A DNA stretch of 64,000 bases from Melampsora larici-populina 98AG31 (lineage: Eukaryota; Basidiomycota; Pucciniomycetes; Pucciniales; Melampsoraceae). The stretch is from positions 1,004,409-1,068,408 of the forward strand of contig NW_006768789.1 of assembly GCF_000204055.1 (NCBI RefSeq), written 5' to 3'. The position numbers and the translations under genes were made by a program. The stretch's first letter is position 1. Every line of letters starts with the position of its first letter. Of this stretch, positions 10,791-21,366 are shown piece after piece. The notes beneath the pieces were generated by a model that saw only the letters and a program-made list of their open reading frames with translations, did not search any database and had not been told where the DNA came from.

Positions 10791-13700
10791 ATGGTTATGC
10801 CTGCCACAACCATTTGTATGCCATGGAAACGGAAAATCAAGAGAAACCGAAGACCAAACAATGACATAGCTCGCCAACTAGCTGAACTCCAAGCTCGTGA
10901 AGCTGCGGCCTCCAGTTCAATCATCAACAATGTCTTAATGCATATGGCGGAACCGGATGATGACGACGAAGATCGCCAAGGTGCCCCTCACGGTCTAGAT
11001 CCACAAGTCGAATACAACAATCTCAATCGTACAAACTCAGGAAGAAATCCTTTCTCTGATGATGATGAAAGTGACTATGACGGAAACGGAAATCTAAATC
11101 AACTTCAGCGCGAGTCGTACCAGGACAGAATCCTTCGGGAAGAAGAACAATGGCGAGAGGTGTTGCCTGCTATGTACATACAATTCATTAAGTGCTCTCG
11201 GAAAACTTTCCAGTGGGGGCATCCTCAGTTATGGAATCAAGACTGGAAGGAACCTTGTTGGTGCTCCGGTACGAGGCTAAGACCACCCAAAAAGATTGTC
11301 GTATTCGATATTATGTGTACGTTTGTCTTTCGTTACCTGATGAATCGATAAGTGGTGTTGATGATTGGTACAGATCGAAAGGAAATATCTGTAGACTTCT
11401 GTTCGTGCCATTCGGATTCGGAGAGACTTGTCATGATGGGCTTAATTGGTGGCACTGCCAAAAATCCATGTACCGCTTTCAGTATTCGGCTCATTCGTCT
11501 ATACCAAATACTCTGGAAACTCTGCAGTGTAAGGATCAAACCTTTTTGTGAGTCATTGGACGAGTTTCTCGATGCTCATAATGCAATGATACTGGTACCA
11601 AATGGAAACAAAGTAAGTGCCGGTTTGAAAGTGCATGATTCTCATCACTAACCGACTTGTTCTTTTGGTATGTAGCCTCGAGAATGGCGGAAGCCTTTCT
11701 CTTCGGCTGTGGATGCTTATCGCGATTTCCTACGCCGGGATATGGAGTATGAGAATCTTGCTCTCAAACTTACAGAGGTAGAAAAGCTTGCACTCAACTG
11801 CCCGCGCTGCTTTGGACCTACAGTCAAAGGAAAAAGGCCGGCGGAGCCCGATGTAATCGTTTCCTTGGATGGAAACTTTCAACATCGTCGTCATTTGGCA
11901 GCAAGTGCCCAATGGCGCAAGGAAAGTGCAGTGAAGCCATCTCTATTTGTACCTGACGATCACATCAAAGAATGGGAAGAACGAATTGGGCAAAAGCAGC
12001 AGTGTCAAAAAAAAAAGGGAAAAAAGGGTGTGATAAAGGATGACTTGGTGGTATGATCAATTTGTGAATTTCAATTTTCATACATTCTACTTATACTGTT
12101 TGACAGGACCCTTGCAGTGCGAGTCATACCGCGGCAAACGATGCGAGAGGAAAACAAACCTGGAGTGGATGTGACGAGACCGGCATTTTCGGAATGGCAT
12201 GCCGGCACGACCACATTTTGAAGTTTATCAACATTTATGGGATACAAAGTTGCGGTTAGTCAAATCCAACTTACATATGTGTAATCTTGAATAAGCTTGG
12301 TGAATTGATTTTTTGGTTTGCTGGGTGATATGCAGAGGGCACTTCCCAGTTGCAATGATCAACTGGATGTTCAAACAACTTGAAGATGCTGATGGAGATC
12401 GTAAGAAGCTTGCAGTTCTGTATGACATTGGATGCAATTTAACAAAAGCAATCAAAAAGGTATTGTCATTTTATTACCAAAGGTCTTGTTTATTCATGAT
12501 CTCAATCTTTCTTTGTTTTGCCTGGTAGAGGAAGCTGTTCCCGGACCAAATGGCTGCTGGTGAACTGAAAATTGGTACAGGGGTGTGGCATTCATATGCT
12601 CACATAAGGTCGTGCCAGTTAGAGTATAATCCTCGGTTGAATGATGATTGGGGTATGTCGGATGGCAAAGGTCTAGAGAGAATATGGTCTGCCTTCTCAG
12701 ATCTAGTGGCTGCTCTATGCTATACTACAAAAGATCATCGGCTTTGTAGCTTAAACCTCAAAGGCCTTTATCATAACGAGTCCTTACGGTTCAACGCTGG
12801 TGCGTACTCCAATAACTCAATGTAATTGCACTGCAAGATCTCACAACAGTTTTCCGTACAGTTGATTCCATGATTCGGCGTCTAAATGAAATGGAAAAAC
12901 TATATGATGACAGCGGGGACAAGCTCACCAGTTTGAGCGTAGATGCTCAATATACCACTGAATATTACAAATCCCAATGGCGTCGTCAGCGACAGTGTCA
13001 GCTGAATGTTATCGTAACAGAAGGAATGGAACACTTGATGAATAAGCTTTCTCACTTGGTTGGGCTAGAGGAAGCTCTCAGTGAAGCCGAGTTAATGATT
13101 TTCTGACATTTTCCAATGGTTTTTGTTTCTACTGACTCTATTTCTACTCTAATCAACAGACGCGAGCTAAAAGGGCTTCGAAGGAAGAATAAAAAAAAAC
13201 GAAACCAAGCTGACGAAGAGCACATTTTAGCACGGCCCGATACACTGGCCACCTTGAACGCAGAAATCTTGGCAGTGGTTGACAAACTGGGAGGAGATGA
13301 ATTCCGCAACGTACCTGAAGCATCCAGTGAGTAATCCAATTTCTCAGTAAGCAACAAAGTCATTGTCTTACTTGATGATTTCTGCCACGCAAATTTCTTT
13401 TGCAGCTGCTGAGGGGAAGAGTTTAGTCTGCTTGCGTGTGGCAAAAGGGAGGCTATACGAGGCAAAGGTTGGAGTGGTGGAGGCAGAAAAACAAGCTAAT
13501 GAGAGGCATGGTACGTCTTTATTGTACGTACTGTTTTGAAAAAAAGTAATAAATGTCAATTCATCAGGTACACGTGAGCTACAGAGGCACAATAAACTGT
13601 TACGAGCTAAAGAGGTCAATCTCGGGAAGAAGTTCAGAACACTTGACAGGCTGGTATTAGCTTTCAATCAGAATTTCCCCCAAAAGGCAATTGATTGGTA

Positions 13701-14336
13701 TACACTTGATGAAGTGAAAAGTATGCCAATCACGCACAATTTTTGGGATGTTGGTCGACTTACCCATCCCGATGAACCATGGGCTTGTGATTTGAAAACT
13801 CAACACGGCATCACAGCATTCCTCGAAAGAAGTCATTCTGGGGATGAGCTGCGTAGGATTGCTCGAGAGTGCCGTCAGATGATCAAATGGGCTGTTGTGA
13901 CAGATCAGAAGGTCACACAACTAGAGATCACAGCTTTTAGTGAAGGTGTGTTCATGCAATACAAACATCACATCAAAACATTTACCTAACTGAACAGCGA
14001 TTGAGTTGAATAGATGATTCAGTCGACACAGTTGAAAACAAATGGGTGATGTCGATTGTAGGTTCTAAGAAGACACAACTGTCAGAAAACTTGGCCGAGA
14101 GCAAAGAAGTCCTGGCATCTCTGGTCTCTAATCTCATTCAAAATTATACACGCTTATGGATGCGGTGGAATTGTCGACTAGAAGAGATTCGTTTTGCCTC
14201 AATTACGGGATACAAACTAGAAACCCGGATTTGTTCCGGGTTTCCCAATTCGGACTTTTTGGCTGTGTTTGCGCAAACTGGGAAACTGGGAGAACGTGGG
14301 AAAGTTCCAAACGGTGATGATTTGGTTCATCTTTAG
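10791..14336 (+). CDS. KDZ transposase, 11 exons, apparently intact (~960 aa)
   Basis: Exons: 10791-11316, 11374-11612, 11676-12050, 12107-12254, 12338-12459, 12529-12799, 12862-13090, 13160-13326, 13406-13510, 13568-13945, 14014-14336. The sum is 2,883 nt, a multiple of three with no internal stop. The N-terminus is basic, then acidic. CxC-type cysteines (CWC, FCSCHSD) precede the conserved EFLDAHN-type block. Catalytic RNase H-fold candidates are Asp near residue 320 (VSLDGNFQHRRH), Asp near 459 (YDIGC) and Glu near 520 (SDGKGLERIWS), with HDH near the second cluster. A long helical, coiled-coil-rich C-terminus follows (RREL, EAEKQANE). This is the cut-and-paste transposase of the element. 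Exon 1 could have an upstream extension, since only the first ATG in the open stretch was taken. Confidence 0.9.
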
Positions 14337-14686
14337 AGAGTTTCATCTTTATTCTACCACTGGTCCACCAATCTGATGTGCGCTTCACCAGAAATGCATC
14401 CATTCACTTTGATTGATCATGTGGTCAATAACTTTCAATCCCTCGTAATTCATCTCAGATTATTTGAATACTTTGTATCTAATTGTTTCGATGAGTCCTG
14501 AAACAAACTTTATAAATTATAATGAAACGCGAGGATTGAGAAAGGGGTGTTCTTTGAAAGACGCGAGATGCTTTGAGATGGTGAAGAAGGACATTGATTG
14601 AGCATCAATCAAAGAGAATATTGATCAAACTCTCTACCTCCAGCGTGAGATCTCCACGTATTGATCTTGATCCAAAATCTTGCAAA
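14337..14686. other. KDZ right non-coding end
   Basis: About 350 bp between the transposase stop and the right inverted repeat. It is the presumed 3' UTR and terminator of the transposase. It lacks the 19-bp array seen at the left end. Confidence 0.6.
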
Positions 14687-15013
14687 ATTGATCTGTGGTC
14701 TTGTAAGATTGATCTGAGGAGCGGTCAGATTGATCTGAGGCGCTCAGACTGATCTGGGGACTTACAAATTTTGAAAGTCCCCAAATGACTTTTTTTTGTC
14801 GCTTTTTTGGGACTTTGAACATGGATTGGGATTGTTTGAAGCCCTTTTGAAAGCTTGATATACTTGGAAAATGACTTGTTCATGATTTGCAGTACGTCGG
14901 AAATCGATCTGAGCGATCTTAAGTGATCTGGCAGAGAGCATCGGCTCTACGGTCGACGGTATTGCACAGTATGTGGTCGGGTTTTTACTCGATGGAAAGA
15001 AGTGCCACAGGTG
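14687..15013 (-). repeat. KDZ right terminal inverted repeat
   Basis: Reverse complement of 4693-5020, ending GCCACAGGTG directly before the duplicated TCTTTTCC. Open frames in both repeats (4618-5043 and 14762-15052) are mirror images of each other and are not genes. Confidence 0.93.
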
Positions 15014-16616
15014 TCTTTTCCAAGGAGAAAAGTGGGACCAATCCTCACCCATAGCGTACGAGAGTCGAACTATGACGCCAGCTGAAAGAAATTATCCGGT
15101 GCATGAGCAAGAGTTGCTTGCGGTGGTAAATGCATTGCAAAAGTGGAAACTATTGCTGTTGGGACTAAAAGTTAATGTAATGTCTGACCACCATTCATTA
15201 ACACACCTGCTAACTCAACAAAACCTTAGCCGTCGACAAGCACGCTGGCTAGAAACGCTGTCCCAGTTTGATTTAAAATTCAATTACATCAAAGGCGAAG
15301 AGAACAGCGTGGCTGACGCTCTCTCGAGGAGCGAAGAAGTCTCGGCTTGTGAAATAGCTGCCTCCCTTGACAAAAACACAATCCAATTGATTCAAGATGG
15401 CTATACCAGCGACCCGTTCTGCATGAAAATCAAGAAAACACTACCATTACGAGAAGGTACCGAGTGGATAGGTGGTCTTATCTACGTCGATGGACGACTA
15501 CTGATACCGGCAACAGGCAACCTACACCAACGACTGATGGAACAGGTACATTCCGCCCTGGGCCATTTAGGAACACTGAAGATGTTAGCAAAGCTGCGTG
15601 AACAATTCTTCTGGCCAGAAATGACATCAGAGGTCAAAACTTTTGTGAGTTCGTGCGGTAGTTGCCAACGACTGAAAGCAAGAACAACATTACCATCAGG
15701 TCGACTACAAGCTACTGAAGTACCTAAACAGCCAATGGAAGACATAGCCCTGGACTTCATAGGACCGTTCCCAAAAGTCCGAGGGTACGACATGATCCTT
15801 TCTTGTACATGCCGACTGACGGGCTTCACAAGAGCAATTCCAGCATGTCAACGTGATTCAGCAGAACGAACAGCCCAACGACTCTTTGGCGCTTGGTTAG
15901 CAATCTTCGGAGCGCCTCGAAGCATGATTGGAGACCGAGACAAGGCCTGGAGCTCAAACTTTTGGCGAGAACTGAACTTATTAATGCATGTGAACGTGAA
16001 CCTGACCACTTCCTACCACCCCCAAGCAGATGGCAGAAGCGAAAAGTCAAATAAGACCATTGTGCAAATCTTGCGACAATTGGTTGATAATTGACACGGC
16101 AAATGGTTCAAAGCCCTACCGGCGGTGGAATACGCAATCAACAGCGCCCTCAACGTCTCGACGGGAGTCTCCCCTTTTGAGTTTGTCTACGGCCGAAAAC
16201 CAAGACTTTTTCCTGTCGCCGGCCGTCTGGACGAAGTTGGTAGCAGCGTGTCACAGTGGATTGCACGTCGTCAAGCAGCGTGGGCACAATATCGGGACAA
16301 ACTGTGGGCAAGTCGCATCAACCAAGCGGTCCATTACAACAACAGGAGACGGCAAGGTGATACATTGTCAAATGGAGACTGGGTGTTAGTAGATAGCAAG
16401 GACCGACAGCAGATTGTGGGGGGCAATGGTAGACCAACATCGAAATTAAGGCCTCGATACGACGGACCATATGAAGTCATAGAAGCCCTTAACGGAGGAC
16501 GTAACTTCAAGTTGAAACTAAATGAAGATGACAGGTCACATGACGTATTCCATATCTCAAAACTCAAAAAGTATCGTTGGAGGGAGGAAGAGCATGGCTC
16601 AAAGGAGCAAAAGTAA
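15014..16616 (+). pseudogene. Gypsy-1 pol, 3' part (RNase H, integrase), one in-frame stop
   Basis: Continues the frame broken at 4692. RNase H motifs (SDHHSLTHLL, VADALSRSEE) are followed by the integrase HHCC finger (HSALGHLG ... CGSCQRL). The DDE core has ALDFIGPFP, MIGDRDKAW and the YHPQADGRSE region, and the C-terminal domain ends in FHISKLKKYRW. A TGA at 16092-16094 interrupts the integrase between the catalytic core and the conserved ALPAVEYAIN block. The sequence on both sides is in the same frame, so one substitution (CGA to TGA would fit) explains it. The true stop is 16614-16616. No chromodomain is visible after the integrase. Confidence 0.92.
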
Positions 16617-17012
16617 GTTCTCCCACTTAGTATGCACCGCCAAGGCCGCTATAAATTTTTGTCAAAAACAATACCTTGGCCACACATGTGAGCATCCAAT
16701 TTGGTCCTGGTTTACCTTTCAGATGGCGGAATAATGAATTAACGAGCAACATTCAAGACGTCAACATATCACGAATTCACATCAAGATCTCAATTAACTT
16801 AGATACAGCTTATCAATTTCAATCTCCTTTCTGTTATTGTTTTAATGACTTTATTTTAATTTTTTTTCTTTATAGAAAACAAGAGTTTTTTTTTCTTCTT
16901 TTGCGTTGGGACGAGTTATGTCAATTCAGGGGCGCGTTATGCCATTTTTTTTTCAGTTTTTTATGTTTTTTTTATGAAGCTTAGGATCAGTTTTTTTTTA
17001 GAAGGGGAGGGA
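16617..17012 (+). other. Gypsy-1 3' untranslated region and polypurine tract
   Basis: AT-rich, no gene. The purine run AGAAGGGGAGGGA at 17000-17012 directly abuts the 3' LTR, as expected for the plus-strand primer. Confidence 0.8.
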
Positions 17013-17361
17013 TGTAAGGGTTACATAGCGACGGAGTACAAGCATCATGGGTGTAGACAGGTACATTATATATTAGTCACGTTGCCCTAGCTCCAGAAGA
17101 CCCTTCTTCACCGAATACTCTTTGGATGGAGCTAGGTGAGCATCTCATTTCACTTTATCAATTATCTCATTTCATTCTATCAGTTATTCCTTTCATTCTT
17201 GTTAGAGTTCTATGTTCTGATTGTGGGCTTCTTCACCGAATACTCTTTGGATGGAGCTAGTTTGTGCTTTGGGAAATCTATAGTTGGGTTCTAGAATAAG
17301 TCTCCGAGCTTTAGCTCTCGTGCCATCCTCTCAGTGAAGACTCCCTCTCGAGAGTCTTACA
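17013..17361 (+). repeat. Gypsy-1 3' LTR
   Basis: 349 bp, partner of 622-970, followed by the duplicated AATCC at 17362-17366. Confidence 0.95.
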
Positions 17362-17366
17362 AATCC

Positions 17367-17934
17367 TTTAGCAGACAAAACCTTTAACACTTGTTTCAAT
17401 TTCGAAGTTTCTTATTTTAATTTCCAAGTTCTAAACCCGAGACTACAGTCTCTGTTTCAAGATTTCACAACCAAAGGCATCAACGATTTACGAGCTCCTT
17501 GACATTAGCAAGGAACTAGGAAAGCTAGTCGATACTTTCATTGATATCCAGTACTTGAATTTGAAACAACCGGAGGATTTGTTACAGAACATTATCAACA
17601 TCATTCGAAGACTTGAAGCGGAAGCTGATAAACTCAGGAATCAAGAGTAAGTCAGACAAAAGTTTGACAGTGACTGAACGAAACACAACACTAACAACTG
17701 CGCAAACAGTGACCAGATCGAGCCAGCCCAGTCAAGCTCAAGTCGAACAGAACCAGGCAGTAGACAGAACCCAATCAGCCTCATCAGCCCAGAACCAGAG
17801 CAGCGTGTCACACCCAGCCGGTCAGAATACGACTACGATTACGGCGTCGACTACGAGTGGAGATCCACCTGGTAAATATATAAATTCATTGCTGTGTTAT
17901 AACCCCTCGCTATCGTACTACGTATTGAGAAGAT
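17367..17934 (+). other. Gypsy-2 leader / possible upstream gag exons
   Basis: Two protein-like stretches precede the annotated gag ATG. About 17455-17647 reads without stop in one frame (ASTIYELLDISKELGKL) but has no ATG and ends at GAG then TAAGTC, close to a GTAAGT donor. About 17613-17870 reads in a second frame, rich in Gln, Ser and Thr, and ends at a GTAAAT. These could be spliced or frameshifted into gag; the sequence alone does not settle it. Confidence 0.4.
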
Positions 17935-20829
17935 ATGCCTCCTCGAAAATCTTCTAGAGTCAGTAGCCTCGAACGGCCAAACTACTCAGACTCCATCCGG
18001 AGATCCAGCTCAATCGGCAGCAAGCGACGATGTTCCGATGCTACCAAACCAACCAACCGGATTATCAGCTCAAGAGATCCAAGCGGCTCAGGACTTGGAG
18101 CAACAGGATCACATAGTGAAACTGTACGAGTACCATTTCAGCAAATGGAGAGATGCGCAAGCATCGAACCCCAACAACACTCGAAACATAATGATCTATC
18201 TCAAGTTATGGAAGTCGACTCACGAGACTCTGATGATTCTGATCGGCGAAGAAGCAACGAAAGCGCTTTGTCACCCTTGGGATCCGTACGTAGAAGAACA
18301 GAGCCTCTTAGCGAGGACCTCGGGAGGATTCATTGGCAAGGAACAATACCTCAAACCACAGACGAACCAGTACCAGCATCCGACCCAAGCGGAGTCGTCA
18401 ACGGGTCCAGCGAGAAATCAAACCCACAAGCCATCGAACACCCCGTACAACCGACCAGCTCAAGCCGAGGACGAAGCCCACAACATGCAACAGATGTTGT
18501 CATTCAGTTGAGCTTACTACAGAGCGGTCAAAGGGATGAGAGGTCCCCACAAAGGGAAAGGGAAGCAAAACCCTCAACAATAGATAGGGTCTTTTATTCT
18601 ACTCCCAGCCCGTTTTTGACATCTCATAGACTTAGAAACGATTTAGCTCCTCAGAACGATAATGATACCGTTGTCAAATCCATTTCCTTGTCTATTGAAC
18701 CTATGCCTGTTACCACTATGCCTATCCAACCTATGCCTGTCACGAGAGAAGTTGTTGATATCCCCAATACTACAGTAAAAGATGTTCTTGTATCTAACCA
18801 CACTGCAGTCAATGATAACATTTCTAAACGTACTACAACCTTGCCTGCTCAAAATCAATTGAGCCAAATAAGCGAGACAATTAAAACTTTAGCCCAAAAC
18901 AAGAGAAAAGTGCCAATCAGTTTGAGAGACAACAAGAACTTTGATAAAAATAAGTTTATAGCAGAGCTGAATAAGCCGAAGAAGAATACGACAAGTATAG
19001 AAGATATACTTAAAGAAACTGAATTCAAGAAGACCACCCATGCTCCTCAGGGAACGCCAAGAGATACCTTTAGAGATAAAAGTTTCGCCTCAACGGATGC
19101 TGAGAAAAGTCTCAATACTAGATTTCAAGGTTTGAGATTGCAGACAGAAAGCCTATCACCTAAATCGATGATATCTCTGAACAAGGGGAGAATGGATTTG
19201 GAAACAAAGTTAAATAAACTACAAAGCAACATCAAAGAAAAAATTGATGAAGCTGTTACAAAGCTCAACAATAAATGGGATCTAGGGTTGAATATCCTAA
19301 ATGACGAAATAAGAGTACATTTCGAGGAAATGAGTTACCACATGGACCAGGCAAATAAAATAAGTACATGCTCAGAAATGAACAAGATACTGAGTGAGCA
19401 CCTCGAAAACATGGATGATATCATGTCTAATGCCGTAATGGTGAACAAAGAAATAGTCGAAGCAAATAGTCGACATTTAGCAGGACTAATTAAGTTAATA
19501 GACAACAAGATAATAGAACAAAGTCTGAACTGCTCTTTAATACACCGTAACGTGGTAAGATTAGTGTCGACAGTAGACAAGTTGAACACGAGAGTAGAAA
19601 CCCAGCTTGAAGAACACAATATCCTAAATGATATAGTGCCAGAATCAGAAGTAGCAACTGGAAATAACCCATTTGCGCACAAATTCCAAGGGATACCTAA
19701 GGTGCCACATCCACCGGAAAAACGATATACAACACAACACGAGGATGCAGAACATGAAGACCAACCTTGCATGAACAAAACAACCGAGAAATCTCAGAAG
19801 GACATAGAAATACTCAAATTATTAAGAAAAGACTACCCACAATCTAGGGACTGGCCAAGATTTGGCGGTGAAGGCGAATACAACCACCTGGAATGGATTG
19901 AATGGATAGATGGGGTGAAAGAGGAGTTCAGCATGCCCGATGAGTTGATCACATGCAAACTTGCAATTATCACAACAGGAACAGCGCGTGCCTGGTACCA
20001 GAGCAAAAAGAAAACCCTTCTTAAAGCAAGCTGGGAGGAGTGGAAGAAAGCCATTAAAAAGGATTTCGGAACACCACTATGGAGACGTCGAATGGCATCA
20101 GCCTTCGAGCGCGATAAATTCAGAAACGAGTATAGATCTAGGTCCAATTCTTGGCTGCTGACACAGCGTAAGAGAATGGAAGCAGCTTGGTCGTTCCTAG
20201 AAACATCCGAACATATAGACAAAATATTGAGTCTGTGCGGCGGGGAATTGGAACATGCAGTTCAATCGAGAATTAACGATAAGACAAGTTTTGAAGAATT
20301 CATGAATATTTTTGAAGAGATAGTAACAACGACCTCCATTGGAAAATTGGCAGAGAAACCTAATAACCTGAGAGTTACCTTTAGTAACAATAAAGAGTCG
20401 AGAAACCCTTTTTCAAGAGATGCAACTAAAGACCCAAGAAGCTCTCCATCGAGAGATTTTAAGACAAGAGACTATAGCCAAAACAAGTTTGCCGGAAGTG
20501 ATCGGAATAATACTTCCAAACTTCCCTTTAGGAATCGAGAAGATCGACAAGGATACAGTAGGAAGCCCATCAATGCAGTAAACTGTGACAAAGAACAATA
20601 CGAATTCAAGGACGGACCTCCTTCAGAGGACGAAAAGTCGGTACAAGAATCAGTACGGGATGATACAACAGACGAAGGAGAAGATTTCTGCGTAAGTAAT
20701 ATAGATATGTCTCGAAGGGAACCTGAGGACGATGATACAAACGAAGATCCAGAAGAAATCGGAAATGTTACACACGTAACACATGGAATATCTCTTGAAG
20801 CATTAACAGATAACATACAAGCTGCATAA
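17935..20829 (+). CDS. Gypsy-2 gag-like polyprotein (964 aa frame)
   Basis: A long open frame from ATG 17935. The first ~190 residues are low-complexity, and a competing frame over 17936-18511 looks at least as protein-like there (KLYEYHFSKWRDAQ), so the true N-terminus may come from that frame. From about residue 300 there is a coiled-coil region (KLNKLQSNIKEKIDEAVTKL). It is followed at about 640-790 by a gag capsid-like domain (GEGEYNHLEWIEWIDG, TARAWYQSKKK, WEEWKKAIKKDFG) and an Arg/Ser-rich basic, then acidic tail. No CCHC knuckle was found. It is the structural protein of the element's particle. It is separated from pol by a stop, so pol expression needs another mechanism. Confidence 0.75.
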   Translation: MPPRKSSRVSSLERPNYSDSIRRSSSIGSKRRCSDATKPTNRIISSRDPSGSGLGATGSHSETVRVPFQQMERCASIEPQQHSKHNDLSQVMEVDSRDSDDSDRRRSNESALSPLGSVRRRTEPLSEDLGRIHWQGTIPQTTDEPVPASDPSGVVNGSSEKSNPQAIEHPVQPTSSSRGRSPQHATDVVIQLSLLQSGQRDERSPQREREAKPSTIDRVFYSTPSPFLTSHRLRNDLAPQNDNDTVVKSISLSIEPMPVTTMPIQPMPVTREVVDIPNTTVKDVLVSNHTAVNDNISKRTTTLPAQNQLSQISETIKTLAQNKRKVPISLRDNKNFDKNKFIAELNKPKKNTTSIEDILKETEFKKTTHAPQGTPRDTFRDKSFASTDAEKSLNTRFQGLRLQTESLSPKSMISLNKGRMDLETKLNKLQSNIKEKIDEAVTKLNNKWDLGLNILNDEIRVHFEEMSYHMDQANKISTCSEMNKILSEHLENMDDIMSNAVMVNKEIVEANSRHLAGLIKLIDNKIIEQSLNCSLIHRNVVRLVSTVDKLNTRVETQLEEHNILNDIVPESEVATGNNPFAHKFQGIPKVPHPPEKRYTTQHEDAEHEDQPCMNKTTEKSQKDIEILKLLRKDYPQSRDWPRFGGEGEYNHLEWIEWIDGVKEEFSMPDELITCKLAIITTGTARAWYQSKKKTLLKASWEEWKKAIKKDFGTPLWRRRMASAFERDKFRNEYRSRSNSWLLTQRKRMEAAWSFLETSEHIDKILSLCGGELEHAVQSRINDKTSFEEFMNIFEEIVTTTSIGKLAEKPNNLRVTFSNNKESRNPFSRDATKDPRSSPSRDFKTRDYSQNKFAGSDRNNTSKLPFRNREDRQGYSRKPINAVNCDKEQYEFKDGPPSEDEKSVQESVRDDTTDEGEDFCVSNIDMSRREPEDDDTNEDPEEIGNVTHVTHGISLEALTDNIQAA

Positions 20830-20883
20830 ACCATGACAGATTCAGCAACATATTTTAGATTTATACCTTGAGAAAGGATAACG

Positions 20884-21276
20884 ATGCCAGAAATAGATAC
20901 ATACCTGACAGTATCGGTCGGAGGATTCGAAAAAGCTATGCTTATAGATACGACGAGGATTAAATCGTTCGTAACATCTGGAATGCTCAAAGAATGCTGG
21001 CCGACCTGGAGGACAGATATGATTTCCAATACGAGGGAACAAAATTCGACCGAAGCAACGGAATTAGAAATGATTGGATCAATTAACTTACCTGTCAAAT
21101 TAGAACATCAGACGAGACCATGTTTTATATACATAAGGTTCTCTGTCCTCGATGATGACCAGTCCGAGTTCCTAACACTTGGATGCGAAACTTTAAAGGA
21201 ACTAAAGATGACCATTTACATGGGACCACAACCCTCATGTGGAATCTGGGAGGTGAACGAATCATTTTCTTTTTGA
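20884..21276 (+). CDS. Small retropepsin-like ORF with a degenerate active site
   Basis: 130 aa, starting 55 bp after the gag stop. The fold pattern resembles a retroviral-type aspartic protease: a beta hairpin leading to AMLIDTTRIKSFVTSG, a middle GSINLPVKL strand, and a FLTLGCETLKELKMTI block where proteases have (I/L)LG-x-D/P-F/W-L. The catalytic triplet reads DTT instead of DTG/DSG, so it is probably inactive. A second protease with a proper DSG follows in the next ORF, making this look like a duplicated or specialised protease domain. Alternative: a mutated remnant joined to pol by a frameshift. The assignment rests on pattern only. Confidence 0.55.
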   Translation: MPEIDTYLTVSVGGFEKAMLIDTTRIKSFVTSGMLKECWPTWRTDMISNTREQNSTEATELEMIGSINLPVKLEHQTRPCFIYIRFSVLDDDQSEFLTLGCETLKELKMTIYMGPQPSCGIWEVNESFSF

Positions 21277-21366
21277 CTATTATCTTTAAAAGAATATATA
21301 GAAAATAGAAATAAAAGAAGTTATAACCATGATATTGCGACAATTACCACTGAACCTGGTGAAGGA

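Larger units (their letters stand above)
4693..15013. mobile_element. KDZ-superfamily DNA transposon (10,321 bp)
   Basis: Ends are inverted repeats of about 328 bp starting CACCTGTGGCACTT. It is flanked by a perfect 8-bp duplication TCTTTTCC (4685-4692 and 15014-15021), the size I recall for Zisupton/KDZ elements. It holds an intact multi-exon KDZ transposase (10791-14336, +) and a divergent accessory gene (6061-8227, -), with a 2.6-kb tandem-repeat-bearing region between their starts. Excising the element with one duplication restores the Gypsy-1 reading frame, which proves the order of insertion. The element appears complete and possibly autonomous. Confidence 0.95.
622..17361 (+). mobile_element. 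Gypsy-1: Ty3/gypsy LTR retrotransposon, interrupted by a KDZ transposon
   Basis: Bounded by 349-bp LTRs (622-970 and 17013-17361, TGTAAG...TTACA) and a 5-bp target duplication AATCC at 617-621 and 17362-17366. One long gag-pol frame is cut at 4692 by the 10.3-kb KDZ element and resumes in phase after the duplicated TCTTTTCC at 15014-15021. Without the KDZ insert and its duplication the element is about 6.4 kb, normal for the superfamily. The LTRs differ at about 4 of 349 positions, so it is a fairly young insertion. It sits in the leader of Gypsy-2. Confidence 0.95.

Noticed and set aside
11192..11551. Overlapping frame in the KDZ transposase suggesting a frameshift
   Set aside because: An intron with GTACGT donor at 11317 and acceptor ending at 11373 keeps the original frame and gives the conserved FCSCHSD block, so the second frame is a shadow.
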